Origin: Nocardioides aromaticivorans
GTDB lineage: Bacteria > Actinomycetota > Actinomycetes > Propionibacteriales > Nocardioidaceae
Direction: 5' to 3'
DNA: 64,000 nt
Assembly: GCF_013408525.1 (NCBI RefSeq)
Contig: NZ_JACBZM010000001.1
Coordinates: forward strand, 4,092,001 to 4,156,000
Shown here piece after piece: positions 9,643-19,262 of this stretch (position 1 is its first letter; the number at the start of each line of letters is the position of its first letter). The notes beneath the pieces are model-generated. The model made no database searches, had not been told where the DNA came from, and saw only the letters and a program-made list of their open reading frames with translations. The translations under genes were made by a program, and so were the position numbers.

Positions 9643-10590
9643 GTGCGAGTGTGGCGCGACTTCTCCGAGGTGCCGAGCGATCTCGGCCGCACGGTGGTGA
9701 CGATCGGCAACTTCGACGGCATGCACCTGGGGCACCAGCACGTCGTACGACGTGCGCGCGAGGTGGCCGCCGAGGTCGGCGTCGACCACGTGGTGGCCGT
9801 GACCTTCGACCCGCACCCGATCGCGGTGCTGCGGCCCGAGCACGCCCCGCCGACGCTCACGACGATCGAGGAGCGGCTGCGGCTGCTCGGTGAGGCGGGG
9901 GTGGACGACGTCCTCGTCATCCCCTTCTCCCGCGACATCGCCGCGTGGACGCCCGCGGAGTTCATCCAGCGGATCCTGCTCGACACCCTGCACGTGCGCG
10001 CCGTCGTCGTCGGCGCCAACTTCCGCTTCGGCAACCGCGCCGCGGGTGACTGCAACCTGCTCCGCGAGGCCGGCGCCGCCCACGACTTCGTGCTCGAGGA
10101 GGTCAGCCTCGACGGCGGCCCCCAGGTCTGGTCGTCCACCTACGTCCGCACCTGTCTCGCCGCCGGTGACGTCACCGGTGCGGCGGAGGCCCTCGGCCGC
10201 CCGTTCACGACCCGCGGCGTCGTCGTCGAGGGCGACAAGCGGGGCCGCGAGCTCGGCTACCCGACCGCCAACGTGCCGGTCCGCCCCGGCGCGGCCGCGC
10301 CCGCCGACGGCGTGTACGCCGGCCGGCTGACCGTGCTCGACGGGCCGGACGCCGGTTCGTCGTACCCGGCCGCGATCAGTGTGGGCACCAACCCGACCTT
10401 CGCCGGGGAGCGCGAGCGCCGCGTCGAGTCCTACGTGCTCGACCGCACCGACCTGGCCCTCTACGGGCGCGAGGTCGAGGTGGAGTTCGTCGAGCGGCTG
10501 CGCGGCATGGTGCGTTTCGACTCGGTTGACGACCTGCTGAAGGCGATGGCCGACGACGTGGCGCGGGCCCGCACGATCCTCGCGGGCTGA
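9643..10590 (+). CDS. Bifunctional riboflavin kinase/FAD synthetase
   Basis: 315-residue RibF that phosphorylates riboflavin to FMN and adenylylates FMN to FAD. The N-terminal nucleotidyltransferase shows TIGNFDGMHLGHQHVVRRA; the C-terminal flavokinase shows GRELGYPTANV and DGVYAGRLTV. GTG at 9643 was chosen because the protein then begins at the usual place (MRVWRDFSEVP); an upstream in-frame GTG overlapping the truB stop is less likely. truB-ribF is a standard actinobacterial pair. Confidence 0.93.
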   Translation: MRVWRDFSEVPSDLGRTVVTIGNFDGMHLGHQHVVRRAREVAAEVGVDHVVAVTFDPHPIAVLRPEHAPPTLTTIEERLRLLGEAGVDDVLVIPFSRDIAAWTPAEFIQRILLDTLHVRAVVVGANFRFGNRAAGDCNLLREAGAAHDFVLEEVSLDGGPQVWSSTYVRTCLAAGDVTGAAEALGRPFTTRGVVVEGDKRGRELGYPTANVPVRPGAAAPADGVYAGRLTVLDGPDAGSSYPAAISVGTNPTFAGERERRVESYVLDRTDLALYGREVEVEFVERLRGMVRFDSVDDLLKAMADDVARARTILAG

Positions 10591-10604
10591 CAGGGCCGGC
10601 GGAC

Positions 10605-11630
10605 ATGGCGGACCTGCAGGACGAGGTCGCGGCGGCCGAGCGCTGGTTCGCCGACCACGGGCTGCCCTACTTCGTCGACGACCAGCGCGCGGCGGTCGCC
10701 CGCGGCCTCGGCCGGGCCCGGCTCGTGCCGGTGTTCGCGCTGGCGGTCCTCGTCGGCGCCGCAGGGGGAGTCGCGGTCGGTGCCGTGGCCGGTGCGGGGG
10801 CCGCGGCCGGCATCGGTGCCGGCATGACCGTCGCCGGCGTGGTCCTCGCGGCCTACGCCGTCGCCACGCTGCGTGCCTGGATCGTCGTGGGCTGGGCGGT
10901 GCGGCGCACGCTGCGCTCCTTCGGCCTCGTGCTGCCGCTGGTGACCCGGGCGCTGCCGTTGCTGCTGCTCTTCATCACCTTCCTGTTCATCAACACCGAG
11001 GTGTGGCAGGTGGCGGCCAGCCTCGACGGGGGAGTGCTGTGGGTGACCGTGCTCCTCTTCGCCGCGATCGCGGTCGGCTTCCTGCTGACCCGCCTGCCCG
11101 AGGAGCTCGACAGCGTCGACGACGAGGTCGAGGCGCAGCAGCTGATCGAGGCCTGCGCCGGGACTCCGCTGGAGCCTGCGGCGCGGGAGATCGCGGCCCG
11201 CGTCGAGCGCGTCGGTGCGGTCGATGCCGAAGTGGGTGGGCTGCAGAAGGCCAACCTGGTGCTGGTCCTGCTCGTCGCGCAGGCCGTGCAGGTGCTGCTC
11301 CTCGCCCTCGCCGTCTTCGTGTTCTTCATCGTGTTCGGCGTCGTGGCGATGAAGCCGGACGTGCTCGAGCTCTGGCTCACGCATCCGGTGCACCCGCTGC
11401 GAGGCCCGCTCGGTGACGCCTTCGGGCAGACCCTGAGCCTGGAGCTGTTGCGGGTCTCCACCTTCCTCGCCGCCTTCAGTGGCCTCTACTTCACCGTGTA
11501 CGCCGTCACCGACGAGCTCTACCGCAAGCAGTTCTTCTCCGTGGTGATCCGCGAGCTCGAGCGCGCCGTGAGCGCCCGGGTCGCCTACCGCTACATGCGC
11601 GACGCGCAGCGGGACCCGGACGCGGCATGA
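10605..11630 (+). CDS. Multi-pass membrane protein of unknown function
   Basis: 341 residues. After a 40-residue soluble start there are about six or seven hydrophobic segments: two at about 43-95 (very Ala/Gly/Val-rich), then about 110-130, 140-160, 210-250 and 285-310. The loop between the middle segments is acidic. No known transporter motif was recognised. It begins 14 bases after ribF and overlaps the nucleoside hydrolase start by four bases (ATGA), so all three may be co-transcribed. Confidence 0.75.
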   Translation: MADLQDEVAAAERWFADHGLPYFVDDQRAAVARGLGRARLVPVFALAVLVGAAGGVAVGAVAGAGAAAGIGAGMTVAGVVLAAYAVATLRAWIVVGWAVRRTLRSFGLVLPLVTRALPLLLLFITFLFINTEVWQVAASLDGGVLWVTVLLFAAIAVGFLLTRLPEELDSVDDEVEAQQLIEACAGTPLEPAAREIAARVERVGAVDAEVGGLQKANLVLVLLVAQAVQVLLLALAVFVFFIVFGVVAMKPDVLELWLTHPVHPLRGPLGDAFGQTLSLELLRVSTFLAAFSGLYFTVYAVTDELYRKQFFSVVIRELERAVSARVAYRYMRDAQRDPDAA

Positions 11631-12574
11631 CCCGGCTCCCGGTGGTGCTCGACTGCGACACCGGGAGCGACGACGCCGTCGCGATCCTGCTCGCGGCGCT
11701 GCACCCGGGCCTGGACCTGCTCGGGGTGACCACGGTGTGGGGCAACCACGACGTGCGGCACACGACCGACAACACCCTGCGGGTGCTGGACCTGGTCGGC
11801 CGGGGTGCGGTCGGCGTCCACCCGGGGCGCAACGAGCCGGTCCGGCCGCGGATCGAGGACCTGCCCAGTGGGCGGTCGGACCTGCCCTCGAGCCTCGACC
11901 TGCCCGCGCCCGTGTCGGCCGCGGGTGGCGAGGCCGTCGAGTGGCTGGTCACGACGCTGCGTGGCGCCGCCGACCCGGTCGCGCTGGTCGCGACCGGCCC
12001 GTTGACGAACGTCGCCGCGGCTCTGGCCGCCGACCGGTCGATCACCGGAGCGATCGGCCGGCTGGTCGTGCTCGGCGGGACGCACCGGCAGCCCGGCGTG
12101 ACGCCCTACGCCGACCGCAACGTCTGGTGCGACCCGGAGGCCGCCGCCGACGTCCTGGCGGCGCCGTTCCGCGACGTGCTGATGGTGACGATGGACGCGA
12201 CCTTCTCGGCTCCGCTCACGGGTGCCGACGCCGGCCGCCTCCGGTCCGTCGGCACCCCCGCCGCCCGGGCCGCCGCGGACCTCGTCGAGACGCGGATCGA
12301 CTGGTACCGGAGGGACCGGGCGATGGCTGCGCTGCCGGCGGCGCCGCTCCACGACCCGCTCGCGGTCGCGGCCCTGGTCGCACCGGAGATCCTCACCACG
12401 GTGCGCGCCTCGGTGGAGGTCGAGCGCACCGATCCCGAGCGGTACGGCGCCACGCGGTTCAGCGCCGAGCCGGACGAGCGCCGAGGTCGGCTCTCCGTGG
12501 CGGTCCGCGCGGACCACGACAGGTACGTCGCCCTGCTCTGCGACACCTTCGGTCCTTCAGCACGAGTGACTTAA
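11627..12574 (+). CDS. Nucleoside hydrolase (inosine-uridine type)
   Basis: 315-residue enzyme predicted to cleave ribonucleosides to base and ribose for salvage. The calcium-binding N-terminal signature is DCDTGSDDAVAILLAA (residues 9-24), a variant of the usual DTDPGxDDA. ATGPLTNVAAAL and PLHDPLAVAALV give the other metal and His motifs. Substrate preference cannot be read from the sequence. It is coupled to the upstream membrane protein by an ATGA overlap. Confidence 0.88.
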   Translation: MTRLPVVLDCDTGSDDAVAILLAALHPGLDLLGVTTVWGNHDVRHTTDNTLRVLDLVGRGAVGVHPGRNEPVRPRIEDLPSGRSDLPSSLDLPAPVSAAGGEAVEWLVTTLRGAADPVALVATGPLTNVAAALAADRSITGAIGRLVVLGGTHRQPGVTPYADRNVWCDPEAAADVLAAPFRDVLMVTMDATFSAPLTGADAGRLRSVGTPAARAAADLVETRIDWYRRDRAMAALPAAPLHDPLAVAALVAPEILTTVRASVEVERTDPERYGATRFSAEPDERRGRLSVAVRADHDRYVALLCDTFGPSARVT

Positions 12575-12600
12575 ATGTAGTAAGTCGATGGTGTTAATCT
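12568..12600 (+). promoter_or_regulatory. AT-rich dyad and leaderless promoter
   Basis: A dyad GACTTA-N7-TAAGTC lies at 12568-12586, over the stop codon of the nucleoside hydrolase. It is followed by a -10 box TAATCT at 12595-12600. Exactly six bases later comes the ATG of the molybdoenzyme gene (12607), with no ribosome binding site, so the mRNA is probably leaderless. The dyad is in the -35 region and could be a regulator site. Confidence 0.5.
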
Positions 12601-12606
12601 GCTGGC

Positions 12607-13788
12607 ATGGTGGACACCTCGCTGCGACGTCGCTCGGTCCTCGGACTCCCGCTCGCCGGCCTCGCGGTCGCCGGCACGACCCAGGTGCTCGGCGCGGCCC
12701 CGCGGGCGTACGCAGGTGCCCCGGCCATCCAGAAGCCGCTCCCGCCGGAGTGGTTCATCGACTACGGGACCAACGCCGAGACCCGCTGGGACTCCGTGGG
12801 CCCGCACCGCTACGCCACGCCCCAGTCGCGGCTGTTCGTGCGCAACCACACGCGCACCCCGCAGATCGACGCGGCGTCGTACCGGCTGCGGGTGTTCGGC
12901 GACGGCCTGACCGACCCGGCCGGGGTCACCCTCGGCCTCGCCCAGCTCCAGCGGCGGTTCCGCACGGTCGAGGTCACCTCCGTGCACGAGTGCACCGGCA
13001 ACGGTCGCAGCTTCTTCGACGTCCAGCAGGGCACGAAGGCGTCCGGCACGCAGTGGACGCTCGGCGCGGTCGGCACGGTCACCTGGCAGGGCGTCCGGCT
13101 GCGCGACGTGCTGCGGTGGGCGGGCCTGCGCAGCGACGCGGTCTCGGTCCAGGGCTCCGGGCTCGACGACGAGTACGTCGACAAGGGCGAGAACCTCGGT
13201 CGGGTACGACGCCCGTTCCCGATCGCCAAGGCGCTCGACGACGCGCTGCTGGCGTGGGGCGCCAACGGCGAGCCGCTGCTGCCCGACCACGGCTACCCGC
13301 TGCGCCTGGTCCTGCCCGGCTGGGTGGGCATCGCCAGCATCAAGTGGCTCGGCGAGCTGCAGGTCTCGACGTCGGAGCTGACCTCGCCCTGGAACACCCG
13401 CTGGTACAACATCGGCGGTCCGCTGGGCGTCAACCCGGTGCGCTCGGCCTGGGAGCTCCCGCGCGACGCGCAGGTGCCGGCCGGCCGCACGACCGTCCTG
13501 ACCGGCCGCTCGTGGTCGGGCGCCGCCCCGATCGCCCGCGTCGACGTGAGCACCGACGGTGGCGCGACCTGGCAGCCGGCCCGGCTGCGGCCGGCCCCGG
13601 GACCGCGGACCGAGGGGCACGGCTGGACCCGCTGGGCGCACACCTGGCACGCCCCCGAGCCCGGGCGGCACGAGCTGCTGGCGCGCGCCACGGACCTGCA
13701 CGGCCGCACCCAGCCCGACGTCGCGACGTTCAACCCCAACGGCTACTTCTTCGACGCGGTGGTCCGCCACCCCGTCACGGTCGCCTGA
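12607..13788 (+). CDS. Sulfite oxidase-like molybdopterin oxidoreductase
   Basis: 393-residue exported molybdoenzyme of the sulfite oxidase fold. The N-terminus has a twin-arginine signal (LRRRSVLGLPLAGLAVAGT). The Mo-pterin domain has the ligand Cys in HECTGNGRSFF (Cys129), and a C-terminal Mo-co dimerisation domain is present (IARVDVSTDGGATW onward, about 300-380). No haem domain is fused, as in YedY/SorA-like enzymes. The substrate is not evident. It is single-gene and leaderless, with a second molybdoenzyme about 0.4 kb downstream on the other strand. Confidence 0.88.
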   Translation: MVDTSLRRRSVLGLPLAGLAVAGTTQVLGAAPRAYAGAPAIQKPLPPEWFIDYGTNAETRWDSVGPHRYATPQSRLFVRNHTRTPQIDAASYRLRVFGDGLTDPAGVTLGLAQLQRRFRTVEVTSVHECTGNGRSFFDVQQGTKASGTQWTLGAVGTVTWQGVRLRDVLRWAGLRSDAVSVQGSGLDDEYVDKGENLGRVRRPFPIAKALDDALLAWGANGEPLLPDHGYPLRLVLPGWVGIASIKWLGELQVSTSELTSPWNTRWYNIGGPLGVNPVRSAWELPRDAQVPAGRTTVLTGRSWSGAAPIARVDVSTDGGATWQPARLRPAPGPRTEGHGWTRWAHTWHAPEPGRHELLARATDLHGRTQPDVATFNPNGYFFDAVVRHPVTVA

Positions 13789-13791
13789 CCC

Positions 13792-14214
13792 TCACTCGTC
13801 GACGCGCCCACGCAGCTGCTTGGTCTGGCCACGCTGGCGCTTGGCCTCGAGCCGGCGCTCCTTCGACCCACGGGTCGGCTTCGTCGCCCGCCGCGGCGGG
13901 GGTGGGGGAGCCAGCAGCTCGCGGACCCGGCCGGCGAGCCGCTCACGGGCCGCGCTGCGGTTGCGGTGCTGTGAGCGGTGCTCGTGCGCGACGACGACGA
14001 GCGGCACGTCGGTGCGCCCGAGGATCCGTGCCCGCTGGCGCTCGTCGAGAGCGGCGGACCCGGTCGGGTCCCACGCCAGCTCGACGCGCGAGTCGGTGGT
14101 GTTGACCGACTGCCCGCCGGGGCCGGGGGAGCGGGAGAAGCGCTCCACCAGCTCGCTGTCCGGGATGACGAGGCCGTCGGGCAGCCCGGGGCCGGGCGGG
14201 ACGATCAGGTCCAC
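13792..14214 (-). CDS. ArfB/YaeJ-type peptidyl-tRNA hydrolase
   Basis: 140-residue alternative ribosome rescue factor that releases peptides from stalled ribosomes. The GGQ loop is present as SPGPGGQSVNTTDSRVEL near residues 29-46. The C-terminal tail is rich in Lys/Arg (RGSKERRLEAKRQRGQTKQ), which in this family enters the empty mRNA channel. The start is GTG. Its 3' end is three bases from the convergent sulfite oxidase-like gene, and it begins seven bases after the second molybdoenzyme gene. Confidence 0.9.
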   Translation of the reverse strand: MDLIVPPGPGLPDGLVIPDSELVERFSRSPGPGGQSVNTTDSRVELAWDPTGSAALDERQRARILGRTDVPLVVVAHEHRSQHRNRSAARERLAGRVRELLAPPPPPRRATKPTRGSKERRLEAKRQRGQTKQLRGRVDE

Positions 14215-14221
14215 GACCGCC

Positions 14222-16333
14222 CTAGGAGACCGTGACCGGTACGCCGGACAGGGCGGCGTTGCCCGAGACGTCCATCCGCTCCGGGTCGGTCAGGTCGTTG
14301 ATGGACACGCCGGCGACCCCCGTCGCGATCCCCAGCCGGACGCCGTCGCGCTGGTGGCCGTAGCCGTGGGGGAGGGACACCACGCCGGGCATCATGTCCT
14401 CGGTCGCCTTCACCTCGACCTCGACCTTGCCGACCCGCGACGTCACGGTCACCACCGCGCCGTCGGCCAGGCCGCGGGCGTCGAGGTCGGCCGGGTGCAT
14501 CAGCAGGTGGTGGCGCGGCCTGCCCTTGGTCAGCCGGTCGGTGTTGTGCATCCACGAGTTGCAGTCGCGCTGGTGGCGGCGCCCGATCAGCAGCAGCTCC
14601 TCGCCGGTCGGCAGCTCCTGCGCCCGCAGGCGCGTGAGGTCACCGGCGACCAGGTCCGGCAGCGCCTTGATCCGCTTGTCCTTCGTGAACAGCCGCCCCG
14701 GCAGCTGGCCGCCGCGGAGCGGGCCGATGTCGACGCCCTCGGGGTGCTTGCGGAGCTGGCTGATCGTCACCCCGGACCTCCCGGTGCGCAGCAGCATGCC
14801 GATCATCAGGGTCGGGCTGAGCCGCAGGCGTGCCTCCGTCATCAGGCGACGCTTGAGCGGTGCCTTGCGCTCCAGCCGGCGCGCGACGCGGGTGTACAGG
14901 TCGCGGAAGATCTCCCAGTCGTGGCGCTGGTCGCGTCCCTTCGGGAACACCGCCGGCGTGAACCGCGCGGTGTCGCGCACGGCCAGCACGTGGAACGGCA
15001 GGTCGTAGTGGTCGCGCTCCAGCAGCGTCGTCGGCGGCAGGATCACGTCGGCGTGCCGGGTCGTCTCGTTGAGGTAGATGTCGATCGCGGCGCAGAAGTC
15101 GAGGCCCTCGAGCGCCTTGTCGAGCGCCGCGCCGTCCGGCGTCGACAGCACCGGGTTGCCGGCGATGGTCAGCAGCGCCCGCACCTGGCCCTCGCCGGGG
15201 GTCTCGATCTCCTCGCGCAGCACGGACACCGGCAGCTCGCCGCCGAACTCCGGCGCCTGGCGCACCCGCGACCGGAACCGGTCGTAGTGCCCCCGTCCGA
15301 GCAGGCCGCGCCCGACGGCGTCGATCGCCGGCGACGTCAGCATCGCGCCGCCGACCCGGTCGGTGTTGCCCGTGACCAGGTTGAGCAGCTGCACGGCCCA
15401 CTGGCAGACCAGGCCGAACTCCTGGGTCGAGACCCCCATCCGGCCGTACGCCGCCGCCCCGTCGGCGGCCGCGAGCTCCCGCGCGATCCGCACGATGACC
15501 TCCGCGGGCACGCCGCTCGCGCGCTCGGCCGCCTCAGGGGTGAAGTCGGCGACCGCCTCGGCGACGGCGTCCAGCCCGTCGACGTACGACGCCGGGCTGG
15601 TCAGGCCCTCGGCGAAGAGCGTGTTCAGCATCGCCAGCAGCACCCAGGCGTCGGTGCCGGGCCGGACGAAGTGGTGCTCGTCGGCGACCCGGGCGGTCTC
15701 GGTGCGGCGCGGGTCGAAGACGACCATCCGGCCCCCGCGCGCCTGCAGCTCGCGCAGGCGGCCCGGGAAGTCGGGGACGGTCATCAGGGAGCCGTTGGAC
15801 GCCATCGGGTTGGCGCCGAAGACGAGGAAGTAGCTGGTCCGGTCGATGTCCGGCACCGGCAGCAGCAGCTGGTGGCCGTAGAGCAGGTTGCCGATCAGCT
15901 GGTGGGGGAGCTGGTCGACCGACGTGGCGCTGTACTTGTTGCGGGTGCGGAACGACTGGGCGACGGCGATGCCGTGCGTCAGTGCCCCGAGGCTGTGCGC
16001 GTTGGGGTTGCCGAGGTAGAGGGCGAAGGCGTCGTCGCCGTGCTCGTTGATGGTCCGCGCGATCCCGTCGGCCACCAGGTCGAGCGCCTCGCCCCACCCG
16101 ATCTCCTCCCAGCGCGCGTCGGCGCCGCGACCGATCCGCCGCACCGGGCGGCGCAGCCGGTCGGGGTCGGCGTGGATGTCGCCGATCGCCACGCCCTTGG
16201 GGCAGATGTGCCCGCGCGAGAGCGGGTCGTCGGGGTTGCCCCGGACGCCGGTCACCCGGCCGCTCTCGATGGTCAGGAGGAGACCGCAGGTCGCCTCGCA
16301 CAGGTTGCACACGCCGATGTGTTGCTCAGCCAC
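14222..16333 (-). CDS. Molybdopterin oxidoreductase, DMSO reductase family
   Basis: 703 residues from the GTG at 16333. The N-terminal [4Fe-4S] site is CNLCEATCG plus the Cys of HICPKG. The bis-MGD binding domains follow (VFGANPMASNGSL; MVVFDPRRTETA), and a C-terminal molydopterin-binding domain is present. At the usual Mo-ligand position (about 150-165, NKYSATSVDQLPHQ) there is no Cys or Sec, so Ser or Asp may ligate Mo. There is no Tat signal, so it is cytoplasmic. An in-frame ATG at 16369 would add 12 residues. The substrate is unknown and no partner subunits are adjacent. Confidence 0.85.
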   Translation of the reverse strand: MAEQHIGVCNLCEATCGLLLTIESGRVTGVRGNPDDPLSRGHICPKGVAIGDIHADPDRLRRPVRRIGRGADARWEEIGWGEALDLVADGIARTINEHGDDAFALYLGNPNAHSLGALTHGIAVAQSFRTRNKYSATSVDQLPHQLIGNLLYGHQLLLPVPDIDRTSYFLVFGANPMASNGSLMTVPDFPGRLRELQARGGRMVVFDPRRTETARVADEHHFVRPGTDAWVLLAMLNTLFAEGLTSPASYVDGLDAVAEAVADFTPEAAERASGVPAEVIVRIARELAAADGAAAYGRMGVSTQEFGLVCQWAVQLLNLVTGNTDRVGGAMLTSPAIDAVGRGLLGRGHYDRFRSRVRQAPEFGGELPVSVLREEIETPGEGQVRALLTIAGNPVLSTPDGAALDKALEGLDFCAAIDIYLNETTRHADVILPPTTLLERDHYDLPFHVLAVRDTARFTPAVFPKGRDQRHDWEIFRDLYTRVARRLERKAPLKRRLMTEARLRLSPTLMIGMLLRTGRSGVTISQLRKHPEGVDIGPLRGGQLPGRLFTKDKRIKALPDLVAGDLTRLRAQELPTGEELLLIGRRHQRDCNSWMHNTDRLTKGRPRHHLLMHPADLDARGLADGAVVTVTSRVGKVEVEVKATEDMMPGVVSLPHGYGHQRDGVRLGIATGVAGVSINDLTDPERMDVSGNAALSGVPVTVS

Positions 16334-16509
16334 GCCCGCATCGTCACACGTCTGCCCAGGCGACGCCATGACCCCGGCGGTCAAGGATTCGGCTCCCGAC
16401 CCGGCCCGTTGATAGTCTTCTGCGGTTGCCGTCAGGACGGCCGCGGACAAAGAGAGCTCCAGGAACTCAGGCTGGGGCGCCGCGCAACGAGCGAACCAGG
16501 AGATTACCC

Positions 16510-16785
16510 ATGGCAGTCGGTACCGACGCTGAGACCAAGAAGAAGATCATCGCGGAGTACGCCACGACCGAGGGCGACACCGGTTCGCCGGAGGTGCAGA
16601 TCGCGCTGCTGAGCCACCGCATCAGCCACCTGACCGAGCACCTGAAGCAGCACAAGCACGACCACCACAGCCGTCGTGGCCTGCTGCTCCTCGTCGGCCA
16701 GCGCCGTCGTCTCCTCAACTACCTGAAGAAGACCGAGATCGAGCGCTACCGCTCCATTGTCGAGCGCCTCGGCCTGCGTCGCTGA
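16510..16785 (+). CDS. 30S ribosomal protein S15
   Basis: 91-residue S15, a primary binder of 16S rRNA. The protein is full length with the conserved [17 protein letters not shown] and [19 protein letters not shown] stretches. The ATG follows a CAGGAGA ribosome binding site. It sits upstream of pnp, the usual pairing, with two hairpins between. Confidence 0.97.
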   Translation: MAVGTDAETKKKIIAEYATTEGDTGSPEVQIALLSHRISHLTEHLKQHKHDHHSRRGLLLLVGQRRRLLNYLKKTEIERYRSIVERLGLRR

Positions 16786-16817
16786 TTTCCGCCGCCCGGC
16801 GGAGCGTCTCCGGCGTT

Positions 16818-16837
16818 GCGGGCCCTCGACGGCCCGC
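16818..16837 (+). other. Small hairpin after rpsO
   Basis: Stem GCGGGCC/GGCCCGC (16818-16824 and 16831-16837) with a six-base loop, not followed by T. It lies in the 245-base rpsO-pnp gap and could stabilise the rpsO 3' end or serve as an RNase site; a terminator is less likely. Confidence 0.35.
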
Positions 16838-16906
16838 TCCGCTTGAAGGCCGCCTTCGGGCCCGCGCCTTGGAGCCGCACACGCCGGGCGACGGAAATGA
16901 ACATCG

Positions 16907-16944
16907 AACGGGCGAGCCCTCCGGGGCTCGCCCGTTCTGCTTTT
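16907..16944 (+). terminator. Terminator between rpsO and pnp
   Basis: A perfect 13-bp stem (AACGGGCGAGCCC at 16907-16919, partner at 16924-16936) with loop TCCG is followed by CTGCTTTT. This is the clearest factor-independent terminator in the left half of the window. pnp starts 86 bases later and so probably has its own promoter. Confidence 0.8.
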
Positions 16945-17030
16945 CCACCGCCGGTCGATAAGGTGGCCGGTGGCAATCAATCCATTCCCGCGGGGCAGCG
17001 CGTCCCGCACCGTACGAACAAGAGAAAACA

Positions 17031-19262
17031 TTGACTGAACCCGTCATCTCCGAGGTCGAGACCGTTCTCGACAACGGCAAGTTCGGCACCCGGACCATCA
17101 AGTTCGAGACGGGCGTCCTCGCCCGCCAGGCCGCCGGTTCGGTGAGCGCCTACCTCGACGGCGACACCATGCTGCTGTCGGCCACGACCGCCGGCAAGCA
17201 CCCGAAGGACCACTTCGACTTCTTCCCGCTGACCATCGACGTCGAGGAGCGGATGTACGCCGCGGGTCGCATCCCCGGCTCGTTCTTCCGCTCCGAGGGC
17301 CGCCCGGGCGAGGACGCGATCCTCGCCTGCCGCCTCATCGACCGTCCGCTGCGCCCGACCTTCAAGAAGGGCCTGCGCAACGAGGTCCAGGTCGTCATCA
17401 CCGTGATGGCGCTCAACCCGGACACCCCCTACGACGTGCTCGCGATCAACGCCGCGTCGCTCTCGACCCAGCTCTCCGGCCTGCCGTTCAGCGGCCCGGT
17501 CGGCGCCACCCGCGTCGCCCTCATCGAGGGCCAGTGGGTCGCGTTCCCGACCCACAGCCAGCTGGAGAAGGCCGTCTTCGACATGGTCGTCGCCGGCCGG
17601 GTCACCGAGACCGGTGACGTCGCCATCATGATGGTCGAGGCCGAGGCCACCGAGGAGACCATCGAGCTGGTCCGCGGCGGCGCCCAGGCGCCGACCGAGG
17701 AGGTCGTCGCCGGCGGTCTCGAGGCCGCCAAGCCGTTCATCAAGCAGCTGGTCGAGGCCCAGGTCGAGCTCGCCAACGTGGCCGCCAAGCCGGTCCAGGA
17801 GTTCCCGATCTTCCTCGACTACGAGGACGACGTCTACGCCGCCGTCGAGGCTGCCGTGAAGGCCGACCTCACCTCCGCGATGAGCATCGGCGACAAGCAG
17901 GAGCGCGAGGCGCGCACCGACGAGCTCAAGGCCGAGGTGCTCGACAAGCTCGCCGGCGACTTCGAGGGTCGCGAGAAGGAGATCGGCGCGGCCTTCCGCT
18001 CGGTCAACAAGCAGGTCGTGCGCGAGCGCATCCTGCGCGACAAGGTCCGCATCGACGGCCGCGGCCTCGCCGACATCCGTCCGCTGCACGCCGAGGTCGA
18101 CGTGATCCCGCGGGTCCACGGCTCGGCGCTGTTCGAGCGCGGTGAGACCCAGATCCTGGGCGTCACCACCCTCGACATGCTCAAGATGGAGCAGCAGCTC
18201 GACACGCTGTCGCCGGAGACCCACCGGCGCTACATGCACAAGTACATCTTCCCGCCGTTCTCCACCGGTGAGACCGGTCGCGTCGGCTCGCCGAAGCGCC
18301 GCGAGGTCGGTCACGGTGCGCTCGCCCGCCGCGCGCTCCTGCCGGTGCTCCCGAACCGCGAGGAGTTCCCGTACGCCATCCGCCAGCTCTCCGAGGCCAT
18401 GGGCTCCAACGGCTCCACCTCGATGGGCTCGGTCTGCGCCTCGACCCTGTCGCTGCTGCAGGCCGGTGTGCCGCTGAAGGCCCCGGTGGCCGGTATCGCC
18501 ATGGGCCTGGTGTCCGGCGAGATCGACGGCAAGACCGAGTACGTCGCGCTGACCGACATCCTCGGCGCCGAGGACGCCTTCGGCGACATGGACTTCAAGG
18601 TCGCCGGCACCAAGGAGTTCGTCACCGCGCTCCAGCTCGACACCAAGCTCGACGGCATCCCGGCCGAGGTCCTGGCTGCGGCCCTGACCCAGGCCCGCGA
18701 CGCCCGCCTGGCGATCCTCGAGGTCATGGCCGAGGCCATCGACGCTCCCGAGGAGATGTCGATCCACGCGCCGCGGATCATCACCGTCAAGGTGCCCGTG
18801 GACAAGATCGGTGAGGTCATCGGGCCCAAGGGCAAGGTGATCAACCAGATCCAGGACGACACCGGCGCGAGCGTGTCCATCGAGGACGACGGCACGGTCT
18901 ACATCGGTGCGACCAACGGCGAGGCGGCCGAGGCCGCCCGGGCCGCGATCAACGCGATCGCGAACCCGACCATGCCGGAGGTCGGCGAGCGCTACCTCGG
19001 CACGGTCGTCAAGACGACCAACTTCGGTGCGTTCATCGCGCTGATGCCGGGCAAGGACGGCCTGCTGCACATCAGCAAGCTGCGCGGCCTCGCCGGTGGC
19101 AAGCGCGTCGAGAACGTCGAGGACGTCGTCTCGGTCGGCCAGAAGCTCCAGGTCGAGATCGCCGAGATCGACGACCGCGGCAAGCTGTCGCTGATCCCGG
19201 TCGTCGAGGACGCCGAGGGCGCCGACGCCGAGTCCGGCTCGGAGGAGTCCGAGGACGCGTGA
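17031..19262 (+). CDS. Polyribonucleotide nucleotidyltransferase (PNPase)
   Basis: 743-residue phosphorolytic 3'-5' exoribonuclease and polymerase. Two RNase PH domains are present (about 10-240 and 325-570), the second with [18 protein letters not shown]. They are followed by a KH domain ([17 protein letters not shown] near 602) and an S1 domain ([15 protein letters not shown] near 656). The start is TTG (reading TEPVISEVE) after an A-rich AAGAGAAA leader. The stop overlaps the M16 peptidase start by four bases. Confidence 0.97.
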   Translation: MTEPVISEVETVLDNGKFGTRTIKFETGVLARQAAGSVSAYLDGDTMLLSATTAGKHPKDHFDFFPLTIDVEERMYAAGRIPGSFFRSEGRPGEDAILACRLIDRPLRPTFKKGLRNEVQVVITVMALNPDTPYDVLAINAASLSTQLSGLPFSGPVGATRVALIEGQWVAFPTHSQLEKAVFDMVVAGRVTETGDVAIMMVEAEATEETIELVRGGAQAPTEEVVAGGLEAAKPFIKQLVEAQVELANVAAKPVQEFPIFLDYEDDVYAAVEAAVKADLTSAMSIGDKQEREARTDELKAEVLDKLAGDFEGREKEIGAAFRSVNKQVVRERILRDKVRIDGRGLADIRPLHAEVDVIPRVHGSALFERGETQILGVTTLDMLKMEQQLDTLSPETHRRYMHKYIFPPFSTGETGRVGSPKRREVGHGALARRALLPVLPNREEFPYAIRQLSEAMGSNGSTSMGSVCASTLSLLQAGVPLKAPVAGIAMGLVSGEIDGKTEYVALTDILGAEDAFGDMDFKVAGTKEFVTALQLDTKLDGIPAEVLAAALTQARDARLAILEVMAEAIDAPEEMSIHAPRIITVKVPVDKIGEVIGPKGKVINQIQDDTGASVSIEDDGTVYIGATNGEAAEAARAAINAIANPTMPEVGERYLGTVVKTTNFGAFIALMPGKDGLLHISKLRGLAGGKRVENVEDVVSVGQKLQVEIAEIDDRGKLSLIPVVEDAEGADAESGSEESEDA

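Noticed and set aside
13559..16612. 1017-codon plus-strand frame opposite the molybdopterin oxidoreductase
   Set aside because: It is the shadow of a gene with an intact Fe-S motif and Mo-pterin domains on the minus strand.
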